This document shows positions 1 through 13,439 of a stretch of DNA of 64,000 nt, one piece after another. Positions within the stretch are counted from its first letter, which is position 1, and every line of letters starts with the position of its first letter. Source of the stretch: Mantis religiosa (taxonomy: Eukaryota; Arthropoda; Insecta; Mantodea; Mantidae); NCBI GenBank assembly GCA_030765055.1, contig CM060950.1, positions 457,747,778 to 457,811,777 on the forward strand, read 5' to 3'. The position numbers were made by a program, and so were the translations under genes. The notes beneath the pieces are model-generated. The model had not been told where the DNA came from. It did not search any database and worked only from the letters and a program-made list of their open reading frames with translations.

Positions 1-129
<129 letters not shown>

Positions 130-1298
130 ACATTTCATGCTATATTATTCCTTCCCTGTAAACCTGTGGGACTATTTCCTAATTTCTTTGTATTCAAACG
201 CAATCCTCTGTAAGACGGAAACTTGTGTAAACGGAAAATAAATGCACGGAATAATCGCGTTCCGTTTTAGAGGGGTTTTGCTATATTTTATTTTACTTAA
301 TGGAGGTATGTAGTTCAGAGCGCACTAATCACGAAAAAGCTACTATAACTTAGAATTTGTAACTGTAGAAGTTATTGAATAATTATTTTTAAATTTGAAC
401 TGTCTCGTGCATACTAGCTTTCATTATTTAGGCCTTAACTTTTTTCATCGGCGTTATTCTCATTATCATCAGATTTAACTGAGGGAAGAATAATTTTCCC
501 AAACTTAATGTGTGTTTTTAAAATTGTGGTGCCTCACCAACGGATCCAGTGCTTTGTGCAGGATACAGCATAAATACGGAAACTATGTGAATACCTATAA
601 CCTCATCATTACATAAACATGACTATAAATAGGTAACTATATTAATATATTTCCTGCATAGGGACCAAAAACATGAGAAAGAGTGTAACAGAAAAATATA
701 TAATTCAGCTAAACATTAATGTGAACATTTCAGAGCTTGACAACATTAAAATATATACCTAAGTTTCCTTTTTATTTAACACAACAATACACAAGTTTCA
801 AGTAGGTAAATGTACAAATACGTTTTGAATTATAAAAAAGCACTCCACAAATGTAGTAAAGTGTTCATTGATAATCCATATCAGTAACCCCCATTTAACG
901 GAAACAATACAAGAAACTATTAGAAGGAATGCCTCGTTTTAACTCCAATAGCGCTCGAATCCTTGCAATAGAGTTGTGCCCTGCCGACAAGGGAGGGAAT
1001 TGAGATCCATTAGTATTCATGTATCTCCGCAAACTGCCGTAAATAGGCGTTGTTATGATTAGACATTTGAAGACTAACATCAGTTCCAAAGTATCCACGT
1101 TCATAAATAAAACTGTAGGAGACAGTGGGGTATGCCTGAACTGTGACTTGGGCTATCACTAGGCCTACCAGATCCGGACAATAAGAGATTGTTGACTAAA
1201 TGTTCACTTCACAAACACTGCATTTAAATCAGTTTTTTTCTTTAAACATGGTGTTAAAACAACTTAAAAAAGAAAACAAACAATTTCACCATGCCTGT
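130..1298. other. No gene recognised
   Basis: AT-rich sequence with only short, stop-broken frames. It may include the 3' flank of the hAT relic that follows, but no terminal inverted repeat could be placed. Confidence 0.6.
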
Positions 1299-3448
1299 TT
1301 ATATATAAATGAATTCCAGCCGTCTTTCTTTACGGGTAAACTGCATTGTGACACTATCAAACAACAGTTCCTCGTTATGTCTTCTCACTGAAACAAGAAT
1401 GTCTTTTTCCACCGATAGAAGAGCCAAGTTGTTCAGATTAATTTGTCCTTGTGCTGCACGTAAATAACATTTTATTCGTTTTAAGGCTGAAAAACTCCTT
1501 TCTGCACTTGCAGTGTTAGAAGGAAATGTTATAATCAGTTCACATAATTTATAAACTTCACTATACATAACGTGAAGTCCATTTGATTTCATATAATTTG
1601 CAATGGTTTGAACGGACTTGTTAGAAAATTCTTGAAGTGAATATAACACCTTCATCTCATTTTTCAATGAGAGTATATCGAAATAGGAAACATATGGTTC
1701 TCTCAGTTGACGAAATACATTTCATAGAAGCATTCTATCATAGCTCGCAAAATGTTTCGAATCCGGTAACGCCAGAAATTTCAACTGTTCCTGTGAATCA
1801 AATCTTAATGTTATTAATGTGTCCAGAGCTTCACAGAAAATCCTTAAGTGCGAAGGATAGGTTTCATCTTCACGGCAGTTTCTCTTTCTAGGCTTTTCTT
1901 CATTCTCTTCATCAGCAACGCTCATAGTTTCTGACCATACTTTTTTAAATCCTGTATTTCTAATATTTTGCAGTGTGGTAATAAATTCGCGTACATTTTC
2001 CGTACAGTAACAGATGTCCATACTCCTGTTTCGTAGAATGTCAAAAAGAATATCTGAAAATGCAAAAAGTTCACTGAATATAATCAAGAAAAAGTTGGTT
2101 CGAGTCTTTAAGAGAAATCGCACAAAGCCTGAAGCCATGTTAACTTCTTCGCTAGACCAGTCCCCAGGTTTCTCTTACATTGAAGTAAAGAAATTGATAA
2201 GATGACTTCCATAGTGATGAACTGTGCTTATAAGTCTGGAAGCAAAATTCCATCGTGTAGGTGTGACACTTGGCATTTGCTTTTTAGTAAAGGCTTTAAG
2301 AGCATCTGTACGTAAAGTGGAATGTGAGAAAAAAGCGGGTTAACCATTAAGAGAAACAAAGAATTCTCTGGTTTCCTTAATAAAATTCACAGATTGGGAA
2401 AATATTAGGCTAATGTGTGGCTATAGCAGTGGATGAAGGTAGCAGCTGGATATTCGGTTTTAATTAAAGTCTGAAGTCCAGAAACATGTCCGGCTATTAC
2501 TGCAGCACCATCGAAAGTTTCAGCAACATATTTTTTGTACATCCTAAATCATTTATGGTCTTTTTTACATATTCAAATAAATCACTGACTGTTCGATCAG
2601 AACTTACATCAGTGAAATGTAGAAATTGTTCTTTGCGATTGCCTTCATCGTCAATATAGGGCAGAACAGTAGACTTTTGACTTTTATTTGTGACATCAGT
2701 CGTTTCATCGAGCATGAGTCAAAAACTAGCCTTATCAATATCTGATTTAATCGTATCTCTAAAAGCACTGGCCACGGCATCGATTAGGTCATTCTTTATA
2801 AGATCCGAGGTGCCTTTGAAAACGGTAGCTGTCTTTAGATGCTGAGACAGTGAAATATCATAATTAGCCAGAAATTGTAGCAATTCTATATAATTGCCTT
2901 TATCTAATGACTCCTCACTTTCATCGTGCCCTCTAAACGAACATTCCTGTTTTGCAAGAAGAACCACTGCATTAGTAAATCTTTTCAATACATTTCTATT
3001 ATCCTTAACATTTTCATTTTGCAAACTTTCAGCAAGTTTCTTTTGGTAATTGAATGCATGGTCTACCCTTTGAGTACGGAAACCTTTTAATAGCATGGAA
3101 GATTTTAAATGCGTTGTTGATCTCTTATGTTTATCCAAAGCTGTGATTAAATAAGCTAAATTTGCGAAACCCGTAGTATTCCAGCTTGGTTTCTCTGTTG
3201 CAAACAAGCATAGCTAGCCAGCAATAGAGTGTATTTAGTTCGACTGAACCAGAGAGCCACTCATACTTATAATTACTTATATTAAAATACCTTTTATAAA
3301 GCTTCTTATTCTTTTCCGTCTGTTCACACTGCAAGTGCGGATGAACTGGAGTAGACCTTCCCTGTTTTCTTATTACTAACTTATCCGCGTATTTAAACTG
3401 CGAGAATGGTCTTTGCACTAATTGTTTAATTACATATTCTTCACCCAT
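1299..3448 (-). pseudogene. hAT-superfamily transposase relic (ZMYM/DUF4371 type)
   Basis: Read on the minus strand from about 3448 down to 1299, broken frames follow the order of a TTF/DUF4371-type hAT transposase. The N-terminal piece (3131-3448) has the conserved YEWLSGSVELNTLYCW block seen in this family. The middle (2719-3207) has FRGHDE followed by GNYIELLQFL, typical of DUF4371, and 2497-2715 starts LDETTDVTNKSQ. A PTRWNF-like block lies near 2250. The C-terminal piece (1299-1667) carries the hAT dimerisation signature ASAERSFSALKRIKCYLR. At least four frame breaks or stops separate the pieces, so it is dead. The family excises and reinserts DNA and makes 8-bp target duplications, but the element ends were not found. 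It differs in sequence from the other two hAT relics in the window. Confidence 0.85.
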
Positions 3449-4785
3449 TGCGCAGAATTAGCGCTAGCAACTGTCTTAGTATACTGTACACTATGAAATA
3501 AACAATACTAACATGGCTGTTGAGGACAGTAACAATCACACAATAATTGAAAACATGCTCCTTCTTGCGTTTAACTCCACGTGCTATGCCGAATTCCAAA
3601 GCCAGTCGTCTCCGTACCGTGCATTTCGGAGAAGCTAGTATGTGTGTATTGATGTAGTATTCCGAAGCCCGTGCGTGCTGAATCCTGCATTCCTCCACCT
3701 CGTCCCTCGCTGCCCCCGTACCACAGAGAAGGCTGCAACAGTAAGCTTCCGAAGCTCTGCTTCCCCCTCTGTTCAGTGGTAGGGAACGAAAGATATTCCA
3801 CCCTACGCACTAATTTTTTATGGGGAAAACTGGCTGGTATTGCAATTATTATTATTGATGTTGCTTATTAATTTCTAGTTTACTTTAGATATGGGCTTCG
3901 GTGATAGCTCTGATAACCCGTAATATACGCCACTATTAGGAGATGAATTCCTTGGTAGTTAAGTAGAACCGTACTTGGGGTAACCTATGAGTAAGGTATT
4001 CAATTCCATAATATAAATTTAAAAGGTCCAAAAGGAAGAAAATTCATAAGAACATTGAAAAGTACAGAAATAGATTAATTTTGTGTAGGTATCCTACTTC
4101 AAACTACCGTAATGACATACTCATGCGTCATTCTCTAATCATCATAACTTCATATAATTCCTTATAAATTATGATATCAGCATAAAGAGCCATTCTGTCC
4201 ACATTACTTCATATAATTTTTCTGTGACGTCACCTATAATATATACAGGAAATATGTATTTTATTCCACCTGAAAAGTCCGTATAAGACTTCCCGGAAGC
4301 TCATTCTGTTACGGTCTCTGAAAAAAGGGCATTTTAGCAAAAGATATGTATGCATGCATGCATATGAACTGCGTAACTCACAAAAAAGTGCCCAATACCA
4401 AACTTGGTATTTAAGTTCACCTTCTAAAGATGTGAACAAAGATTTCAACAAATATACATATCCTAGTCTATCCTATCCAGAATGGAAGACGGCTTCAGAG
4501 GGTATTCCCAGAAAATTAAAGATATATGAGCTTTTTAATTTTTCTGAAAGTACCTTAAACCTACTTTAATTTAAACAAAATTATTAAGAGTCTGCAGTCC
4601 AAACCAAACTTTAACCCGTAAACATATTCAGTGTCTTTTATTTTCTCAAAAATGATTAAGAAATTTGTTTTAAATGTCCATGTTTACGATATTTTAAGAG
4701 AATACATAACATGTCAAGTTTGAGTTTTATAGTAATAGCATTCAAGTTCGTCTTCACCGTAAAGGAAGTTTACTAACGTAACATC

Positions 4786-4787
<2 letters not shown>

Positions 4788-4848
<61 letters not shown>
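4788..4848. repeat. (GA)n microsatellite
   Basis: About 60 bases of uninterrupted GA dinucleotides, followed by a shorter GAGAGAG run near 4866. Confidence 0.97.
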
Positions 4849-4851
<3 letters not shown>

Positions 4852-5236
4852 AATCATAAAACAAAGAGAGAGAAAAATAAACTTGCTACACCTAAATATG
4901 AAGCTGTTGAAAAACACGCGGCAACTCTGTGACAATAGCCATTTCCGACATATGCATAATTGATATGAATGTTTCAAGAATTTATGCCTTTTGTATACGT
5001 TCAGCATTCATCTGTCTCTTTCGATTTCATGGATAGTATAACATCTAAACCGCAAACATATAATGACTCCCTTTTAAACATTTGAGTAGTAACTTGGTTT
5101 TTCGGGTCTCTTTGTGCCTATGACAAGATGTACGATGAAACTATTTCTGCAATTAAAGTAAAGTATCAAAAAACAAGAAGAATATACACTCACGTGAATT
5201 TGTTTACTCACTCGTGGGCCAATTATTGTCAAGAGG

Positions 5237-5470
5237 TTATTCATCTATCTACTTCATGTTAGTGGAGATAAACATTTGAGAAATGCTCTTATTGCATACT
5301 TCCTTATATGTAGTTACAACGAGAACAATAAAATACAGTAGACATTCCTTAAGAGCTGGTCATTATGTAATTGTTTTGAAATTCAATTCTCTTTGCACAA
5401 ATAGGAAGGGAATAAAATTTAAGAATAAATGAATAACGACTTTCCATTTGAGAAATGCATAAACATACAA
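5237..5470 (+). repeat. Dispersed repeat family R, copy 1
   Basis: Shares a block reading CTATCTACTTCATGTTA near 5240 and TTAAGAGCTGGTCA near 5350 with copies at 26641 and 31480. No coding potential. The ends are approximate because they were judged by eye. Confidence 0.5.
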
Positions 5471-7126
5471 ACCAGCTGCAACATATCAGACCCTAAGACA
5501 GAATTGACTCTGTCCAGTGTAAGAAACGTTACAGTTACGTTGTGAATCATTTTTGACATACCCTCGTAAAAAGGAAGAGTATTTTAATTATATCATACTT
5601 GTATTTGTAGTTTCAAAATTAGGGACATGAGTACTTGTTTTACATAAAAATATTAAATCGAACTTTGAAATACGATCCCAAAACTGATTCTCTGCCAGAA
5701 AAAATGCGTTTTAGAAGACAGAAGAGAAGTTTAAGACACCGGTACGTTTGCCAAGGCTTTGTATATAGAGCGGGGGTATAGAACCCTTGTTATTTTGCAC
5801 GATAATTCCCCGTGACGAGAAGACTGATGCAGGAAACATAAAAGCATGTACTGGAGCCAAGTCCCAACGACATATTTAAAATTATCAAGAGAGGATAAGT
5901 CCTACCAATGAGCATTGAAGAACGCGCATCTGCAATACGTAGCCGCGCTGTGAGGTGCGAAAGCTCCACCAATAGAACATTATGGAAATTAGAAACCCAA
6001 CTATAAAGGATAAATGTAAAAGGTAAGGCGGGAGTCGTTGTGAAACTTCGAGCAGAGAAAGATGTGACGAGTAGTCGCGCCAAAAAGGTCGTAAAGTAAT
6101 AGAAATAAGTGAATAGTATGATAAGAGAAATTTTGGCTGCTGTGATACAGACATATCTTTTGTCAGTTTCACGAACGGAAATCGGCAGTAGTTTAACGGT
6201 AACAGAAATATCATGTGATAGTGCTATCGATCTGTATTGAAAACATTGGAATGCTTCTTCCTAAATAAGATACACTGTACTGTATTAAGGGTCACTACTA
6301 ACTTTGAAATCAACGTCTCCTTTTCCGAGGATAAAATCGATCTAGCTGAGCATAGAGAGAAGAGGTGTTTGACGAACCCAGAAGCGGAAGGCAACACTGA
6401 GATTCCTCACCACATCCTAGAGGAGGCAGGGTAAGCATGAGACACGAAGATTACAGCTAGCATCAAGTAATTGCCTCAGTGTGTATAATAACTATTCTTA
6501 CAGAAATTTATTTTTCTGCCTATCTCATTTTATTTGTAAGAAACCGTTGCAAAAGAGGTACATTTCACATTTTCTTATAAATCCAAAGGAATAACTATAT
6601 GAAATGTTTAAAAGCTGTACTTACATGCTGGCCTTAAATTTTCATACTTTCTATGACAACGTGAAAACAACTGAATATTAACAGGACTGTAAGAGAATGA
6701 CAAAGTACTGAAAAAGTCGAATAATTAATAACCGGTATATTGGATATGGCTTCTGACTATGAGATATTCACTAGAAAATACTATTACGTTTTAAAGGATC
6801 TGAATCTTGAATAGTGTACGTTTACTTCTCTAGCTTAACATTTTATATGAGATTATGCAAAATTCCTTACAAATGATGTGGATCGCAGGATATTCCAGAA
6901 ATTTCAAGTTAGATATTCATTTAATTTTTCATGAAATTATATGGATGTTAATCAAAATCGTTGGGGTCACCTTTCTGAAATTGAGCATCTTCGAAAAATG
7001 TCTTACGTAAAGGGTAACTTGGGGCTGGGCAATTTTGTTGAAAAATCTTCGCGTCGCATGTTTGGAAGGTACTTACAAACCTACCAAGTTTGATAAATAT
7101 TTAACTCCTAACTCTTTAGTCTTGTT

Positions 7127-7130
<4 letters not shown>

Positions 7131-7190
<60 letters not shown>

Positions 7191-7251
7191 GCGCGCATAC
7201 ACACCCACACACACGCACACATACACACAGGCATACACACACATACACACA
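7131..7251. repeat. (AC)n microsatellite, degenerate at its 3' side
   Basis: Pure AC to about 7187, then interrupted by GC and TA steps to about 7251. Confidence 0.96.
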
Positions 7252-7984
7252 CGGCATGGGGTTCATCGAAACATCTTAGGTGTTAGAGGAGATGCAACGA
7301 AAGCTTGCCAATATGCCAGATGAGCTGAACACTTATTTTCGTATCATGCGCACCGTTACGCCTCTTGGAGGGCAACATGTTCATTTTACTGTGCAACAAA
7401 ATCTCGAGATGTGCATAACGCAATGAATGAGTATATTATTAATTTTCCTACAGGTACAATGCGATTAGGGAAATACAGTAGGCGTAGCTGATGGTAAAAT
7501 ATTTTAAGATCTGGCCACAATACACAACTGCGATAATTTGGCCGCAGGTAAACAAGGTTAGAGATACATTACTTGACTAGTACCTATTTACGGTATGTAC
7601 AGCAAGTTTTGTGATCACCACAAAAATACATACTGAGATTTCACTGAAAATACCTACTTATATGCTTTGAAGCCCGCTTAGTCCATAAGAAACTTTTTAG
7701 ACAAAGATCTGTTTGTGTTTATTTGCATGTGAATAGTATAAAGTCTTGAGCCCACCGGAATACAACGATAAAGAAGGAAAAAGGATCACTTTTATGAAAA
7801 AACGTCCGCTCTCATACTCCGTCATGTCAATAGCATAACTCATCAACGAGAAGTCCATTAAATATAAAACTTGATAATTAAGTTCGGTATCTTCTAGGAA
7901 TGCGACACAAAGGCTTTTAGCAGCATCTCCACGCCCCAGACTAGACTTTTGAAGGATACGTTTCGAAAATTTTGATATTTGGAA

Positions 7985-8110
7985 TATGGCCTGACAATTT
8001 TAATTAAAATATCAATAAGAAATTTTAATGACAAATGAGATGTATGTGTATATCTTGAATTTCGCTGGGATGACCTTAGAAGTCCTCTTCATTGTGAAGA
8101 ACTTGTGCTT
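7985..8110 (-). repeat. Dispersed repeat family R, copy 2 (partial)
   Basis: Contains a diverged version of the block GACAAATGA, then TATATCTTGAATTT, then CTTCATT, shared with 23245 and 30695 and, in the opposite orientation, with 26880 and 31890. Boundaries are approximate. Confidence 0.4.
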
Positions 8111-8519
8111 GACTACGATACCATAAGATATGGACGAAATGCTATTACAAAAAATATGTAGAGCTTATTAAGTCTGGGTTAGGCGCGTGGATGAAAGGTG
8201 TCATCCAGTGCTCTTCTCCTAAAAGTTTTACGAAATCTATTGGCACTACGCATGCGTGACTGTATAACTCTCAGACGAATGCTTAACTACAATTCGGTCT
8301 AGCTAGAACAGTCCTCTCGAACATCGTGTTTATGGTGAACTAATTCTGTGGTGTTTATCATTGTCATCCACGCGAACAATTGTGTTCAATGTACCTATGT
8401 ATAATGCCTGCGTCTCAAAGTATTGTTAGCATTTTGGCGCCATAAACAATGATTCCTTTATAAGTGATTGCTGCTGAACAAATGACCTGGAATATGTTGA
8501 TATGGCCTTGAATCTTGTT

Positions 8520-9250
8520 ATTTGACCTTGAGAGAGAAAACATTTCGGTTTCTACTGAGATGTATTAATTTTGACGATATAAGAGGCAGAGCGACGCGAA
8601 GAGACACAGATAAGCTAGCTCCATGAAGAGAATTATTTGAACTTATGTTTAACAGTTTTCACAAATAGTTTGTTTCCAGTAAATGCATTACCGCTGATGA
8701 GCAGTTAATGGCATGTAGATGAAAGTGATCCTTTCTACTGTACATTCCAAATAAGTCAGCGAGTATGTTGTAAAAATGTTTATCCTCGTTTATACAAAAA
8801 AGCATAGGTACACTATAAATCTGGAACCATATAGGGGTATAAAACCTGACGGTCTCTATCGGCAAAGCAATAGTTCTCAAGACATTGTTTTGCGATTAGT
8901 TGGAGCAATCAATGGGACAAATATGAATATCATTGATGATATTTGGTTTTCGATTGTACCTCTTGCCAAAAACTTGATCAATGGAAAGAAATGTACTTTC
9001 CTCGAAACCGTGATGAAAAACAGGAGAAAAATCCCAACAAATGTCTTGCCAAATAAACAAAGATAATAAAATTCATCTGTATTTGGGGTTCTAAAAGACG
9101 TGACTCTGGTTTCATATTGCTTAAAAAAAACAAATTGTTATAAGTTTATCCACTATGCACCATGACAGAGCAACAGATGAAGGAAGATATGTGCGACAAA
9201 AATAAACCGGAATTGGTGAATGAATATGTAATTAAAACTTTACAAGTAAT
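8520..9250 (+). pseudogene. piggyBac transposase relic (DDE_Tnp_1_7)
   Basis: The translated plus strand follows a piggyBac transposase with stops and shifts. Near 8540-8600 a stretch resembles the RFLLRCINFDDI block that precedes the catalytic core. TADEQL near 8693 matches the first catalytic Asp region (usually T-x-DEQL). The longest open piece (8776-9066) reads PYRGIKPDGLYRQSNSSQDI and then DIWFSIVPLAK, matching the DNWF block with the second catalytic Asp. LSTMHH near 9150 is a common piggyBac signature. piggyBac enzymes cut at TTAA and excise precisely. This copy has many stops and no visible ends, so it is a fossil. A TTAA-flanked element elsewhere in the window (17269) could be a relative, but I could not match their ends. 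Confidence 0.8.
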
Positions 9251-9457
9251 GTAAAAGACTACTGTAAACAGCTCATTCCAGATGTAAAAAGATTTTTACA
9301 AGTTATATTTATTAGTTACTATTACAAAAGCATCTAAAACGAATTAAAATACCTGGTAAAATTCAACCCGTGAAGAGATTCCTCTAGTATCTCCTCCTGT
9401 GGAGGAAGGAGGAAGTGTCACTTAGAGGTGTAAAACGTGTTATTACATGTCTTCAAA

Positions 9458-9491
<34 letters not shown>

Positions 9492-9914
9492 AGAGAGAGA
9501 GGTCATAAACGGTAGAAGTTAAAATAGACTTACTGTCAAGAACCGATAGAGAACGGACATGTATACGCGAGATGTTAAGACGTGTTATTACACGCTAGTG
9601 AAAGTTTTCTGTTATGAGGTCTTAAAAAGAGTATCCGTCTGTGCTAATGTAAAAGTGTTACCATTGTATTTTTATATCTGTGTGGTAAATATAAATTAAC
9701 TGAAAATAATTGAAATGATAATAATTTGTCAAACCGTACCAAGTTTCTCCATCTCGATTCGAGACCACAATCTGAGGGAGAAGTATAACTACATCACGAA
9801 CCCAAACTGATTCTTAGTCTTAGATATCAAAGAGAAACGAATGCCGAAGCTATCACATACCGACCAGCTTTTAAACGTTTTGATTATCGCTAAGACTACT
9901 GTACACTCCTATTT
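9251..9914. other. No gene recognised; TA and GA repeat inside
   Basis: AT-rich spacer after the piggyBac relic. It contains a (TA)n run with GA tail at 9461-9501 and otherwise nothing recognisable. Confidence 0.6.
9461..9501. repeat. (TA)n-(GA)n microsatellite
   Basis: About 30 bases of TA directly followed by about 10 bases of GA. Confidence 0.95.
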
Positions 9915-10168
9915 CCATTGTACCTGTAAGGAGATGTGCAATATAGCGTGTCTGCATCACGTTCCAGAGATTCCGATTTCGAATCTCGGTCAGGGCGAGT
10001 TACCTGGATAAGGCATTTTCCGGGGTTTTTCCTTATCCTGAAAGACGAATGCCGGGTAGCTCTAAGCTCCATGGACCCCGGACTCATTTGAGCATCATTT
10101 CACCCATTTCATTCATTGTCCGATGTGACTTAACTTTGGAGGACGTACATTGCAACAACAAAAAAGCA
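9915..10168 (+). mobile_element. SINE family 1 (tRNA-derived), copy a
   Basis: Body matches the other family-1 copies: a tRNA-like head with a B-box-like TTTCGAATCTCGG, then GTTACCTGGATAAGG, the block CTCCATGGACCCCGGACTC, and a tail GTGACTTAACTTTGGAGG ending in CAACAACAAAAAA. The 5' end is diverged, so the start is approximate. Such elements are transcribed by RNA polymerase III and copied by LINE enzymes; no protein is encoded. Confidence 0.85.
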
Positions 10169-13100
10169 ATAAAGTCATTTCTACGTCTATCTAAAGAAAA
10201 TATGAAGCAGATAGAATAATAATGATCGTATTTTGAGTAACGGTGAGTAGAGATAGTCATGTTAGGTGACACAGGAGAATTTTCCCATCTAGTTAACGTA
10301 AATCAAGTTGCAAACTTTCGTAATAAGAGTTACATTACGCATTTTGTTCTACAAATTAGATAATCAGAGGAAATCGTATAGATATTCATACGTTTAAAAG
10401 AAAGCTACTCTATTCGGGCGTTAAAATGTGACGCAGTTCCTGTCACCTAGGAACACTGAGACGACATATAACATGATATCAGAAATGCATTAACACAAAC
10501 AAAGGAATAAATATAAATAAATGACGTATACCAGAATAGATATATGCCATAATGCTAGCACATACTCCAGAGACAGCCACAGTGACAAGGCTACTCTGCG
10601 AAAGTCAGTAAACTCCCTTTGCAATCCCTGTAAACTGAGGCGGTTCTGCCCGTTTGAACCTGATTGAGTGGTCCCTCGTTCACTCAACACCTCATAAGTA
10701 GCTGGATGGCGGTTTGTGATAAAGGACTGAGGGTATTTGTAGGAAAAGGTGTTTCACTCAATATAGCTCAGCATGAATTTCTTATCGGAGATTTCAGGGG
10801 TGGGTAACGTAAGTCCTGACTATGGTTGGAGTGAACAGAAACACCTTGTCTTGTATAGATGCAGATTTATTGTCCTATGTGTGTTGCGTGCTCGCCACAG
10901 TCTGCGTCATCCGTAGTATGTAGCTGGCTACGTCGTTTCGCGTCTCGTTTTCTTGTATGCCTTCAAGTCCGGAAGCGTTGCATGTCCGTCACACGCGTAT
11001 GACACGTGCCGTTCTGACCGCGAGAGTTACACGTGTATGACGCCTGCCGGTCTGACGACGAGTGTTGTACATGTATGACGCGTGCCGGTCTGACGACGAG
11101 TGATTCTTCACGAAAACGGCCCACTTCAGCCATGTTAGTATTTTCCCCCACTTACCCTGATTTTGGAACTTTTCGATGGTCATGTGACTAATAACTTCTC
11201 TCTGATAGGTTATACGAAATTCGCGTGGGTTGGTTCATCGTACTGATTACTTATGCTACGGCATGCGCGATAAGCGTCTGTATATATCTTGGTCTTCATT
11301 GTGAAGGTCACGTCTGTTTTCATTTCTAAAGATTTTGAGCGGAAGTGGACCCCGTCAAGTCATCGCCATCCATAGCCTCGGGCAATACTGAACAAAAGAA
11401 TACAGGGTTGAGTTCCCGAGCCTACCAGAAGGTGAATGCCCCGTCTACATAGAGTTTCGCTCCTGTCGGTAGTTTTGTCTGATACGGCCAGTTTCAAAAC
11501 AAACGACCCTACTCTATTCTCTGTTTTTCCTAAAGGTAAATTTGGTGCCACCCAGTCGCAAACTAACCCATTGTTAAAATCCCATGCGTGCTTCTGACAA
11601 CAGGCTTTAGATTTTGACCGACGCGCAGAACGCATGCTTACGCATAAATGTTTGCATGCGGACCGTTAGAGAAAGCGTCTCTGATTTTAGGTCTGAAACT
11701 GGAAATTCTGAACACTGATCGTAAGTGGGGATAAGCACCAGCCAATGGAAAATTGATATTTGTTCATGTGATTTTGCAAACTCCAAAAAATACCTAGAGA
11801 GGGGATAATTCAAAGTGATGGCGGAAAGTAGGATTTTCTAGTAAGAACACTGGGGTCCTGTGATCTACGTGAGACAGACGCGTATTCGGCGCCGTCTAGC
11901 AAGTACACTTCCGCACCATGCACCGAGACTAAGTGCAGTATTTAACAGTCGCTCCAGCGAGAGTTAGCGCTAAGAGTAATATATAGGGAAGACGATAAAT
12001 ATAACTAGTTCGACTACGCAGTGCTATTGCCTCTGCGCTTCACACCCCAATATCGACGCGGGTTACAGTGATGCTAAACACAGAAACCACACGGACGACG
12101 ACCTTACGGTGGCGAGCAAAGGAGTCTAAGGACAACAATAAACTTCTGTCTACCAGATTCGAGGTGTCATCTTCAACCCACAACCGGTCAGGACGCACCC
12201 ACTCCCTGAGGTACAGATGAGAGTTCTCACGCGGGAGCTACAAGTCACCTTGAACCGGTTGCAATCTCCCTCTCCTTATCCTCCGCACGCCACCAATCCT
12301 TAATTGTGAGGCGTTGAGCACGAGGAAGAGCTCGACGAGGTTCGTTACGGGCCGGACCGCCTCAAATACTATAATCTTTGACGTCGTGAAAAACAACCGA
12401 ATGTCCACACCAGTTAAAAATTGGCAAAAGTACTTAAAATTCAAGCCAATATAACTGCATACTGGAAATGAATGCTGCCACAAAAATGGTTTTAAATATA
12501 TTATGTATTTTAAATATGTACTTTTTATGTATAAAGGGTTGTTGTATATCTTGTGGTTGCAACGGTAAAATTTGCGAAATGCGCAATATTTATAGACAAC
12601 GATGATGATTTGTTGATTCCCGTCTTTTGGTGACGATGTGGAAGAATTCTTGTAGATTTATGCTTTGGCGCTCTGGAGCAATGAGTCATATCTCTGGCTG
12701 TAGTATTGGAGTGAGAATAATTTGTCTGCTGTTACGGTAGAAAATAACAACTTTTTCTCTTCTTTAAAAATCTTGGAATTTACTCCACAAGAACCATTAA
12801 TATATATTATCACAATGTTAACCTTTTTAGATTACGTGCATTCATAAAATGATTGACAGTGGATCGTTGCACTTTAGATATCTGCAGACTTGTGGATCGA
12901 CACCAAAGATAACACGTCTCAACACAACGATGATCGTGTGCAGAATAACTCCAAATTATCTACAAATTCTCGAACCTCGAGGTTTCTAGAAAATCTAAAT
13001 TACTTTTATCCTATTGGTCCATGTCACATCATTACGTAATCACATTATTATAATAAGCAATAGGAACACTTTCACGTAAGTTGTGTCATTCTCTGGCCTA

Positions 13101-13208
13101 CCCAGTTTTAATTTCTATTTTATGCAAATCACATTTTCTAGAACAATCCAGAACAAATTCGCAAATATATGAAAAAAATAGGAAATAGCCGTTACATGGT
13201 TTGCAAAT
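10169..13208. other. Unassigned; includes a CpG- and GC-rich stretch
   Basis: No protein family recognised. Roughly 10860-12480 is clearly richer in G+C and CpG than its surroundings. It contains a small tandem repeat (10985-11105) and an AATAAA near 12140 after a TATA-like stretch near 11980. This could be an old LTR, a gene promoter or a 5' exon region; I cannot choose between them. Confidence 0.45.
10985..11105. repeat. Short tandem repeat, about 38-bp unit
   Basis: Nearly three units built around GTCTGACGACGAGTG followed by ATGACGCGTGCCG; the first unit is more diverged than the last two. Confidence 0.75.
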
Positions 13209-13217
13209 TTGTACAAG

Positions 13218-13430
13218 CCCACATCGGTAGCATAGTTGGCAGCGTGTCTGCCTCACGTTTAAGAGGTCCCGAGTTCGAATTTCGGTCAGGGTGAATTACC
13301 TGGATAAGGTTTTTTTATCCGGGGTTTTCCCTTATCCCGATAGACGAATGTCGAGTAACTTTAAGCTCCATGGACCCCGGATTCATTTGAGCATCATTTC
13401 ACCCACTCCATTCATCGTCCGATATTTACG
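13218..13430 (+). mobile_element. SINE family 1, copy b, with 9-bp target duplication
   Basis: Contains the full tRNA-like head (B-box-like GAGTTCGAATTTCGG) and body to GTCCGATAT, where the tail is cut short. It is flanked by perfect direct repeats TTGTACAAG at 13209-13217 and 13431-13439, which fixes the insertion limits. The retained duplication indicates LINE-type reverse transcription into the target. Confidence 0.92.
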
Positions 13431-13439
13431 TTGTACAAG

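Larger units (their letters stand above)
3449..8519. other. Unassigned intergenic or repeat DNA
   Basis: No recognisable gene over about 5 kb apart from microsatellites and copies of a dispersed non-coding repeat. A stretch at 6327-6427 is open and ends in a donor-like GGCAGG/GTAAGC, but its acceptor is a poor GAG and it matches nothing I know, so it is not called as an exon. Confidence 0.5.

Noticed and set aside
6327..6427. Possible exon ending in GGCAGG/GTAAGC
   Set aside because: Acceptor is GAG instead of the usual CAG or TAG, there is no partner exon in matching phase, and no protein resemblance.
11840..12200. LTR of another retrotransposon
   Set aside because: TATA-like and AATAAA signals are present, but no matching second LTR, primer site or target duplication was found.
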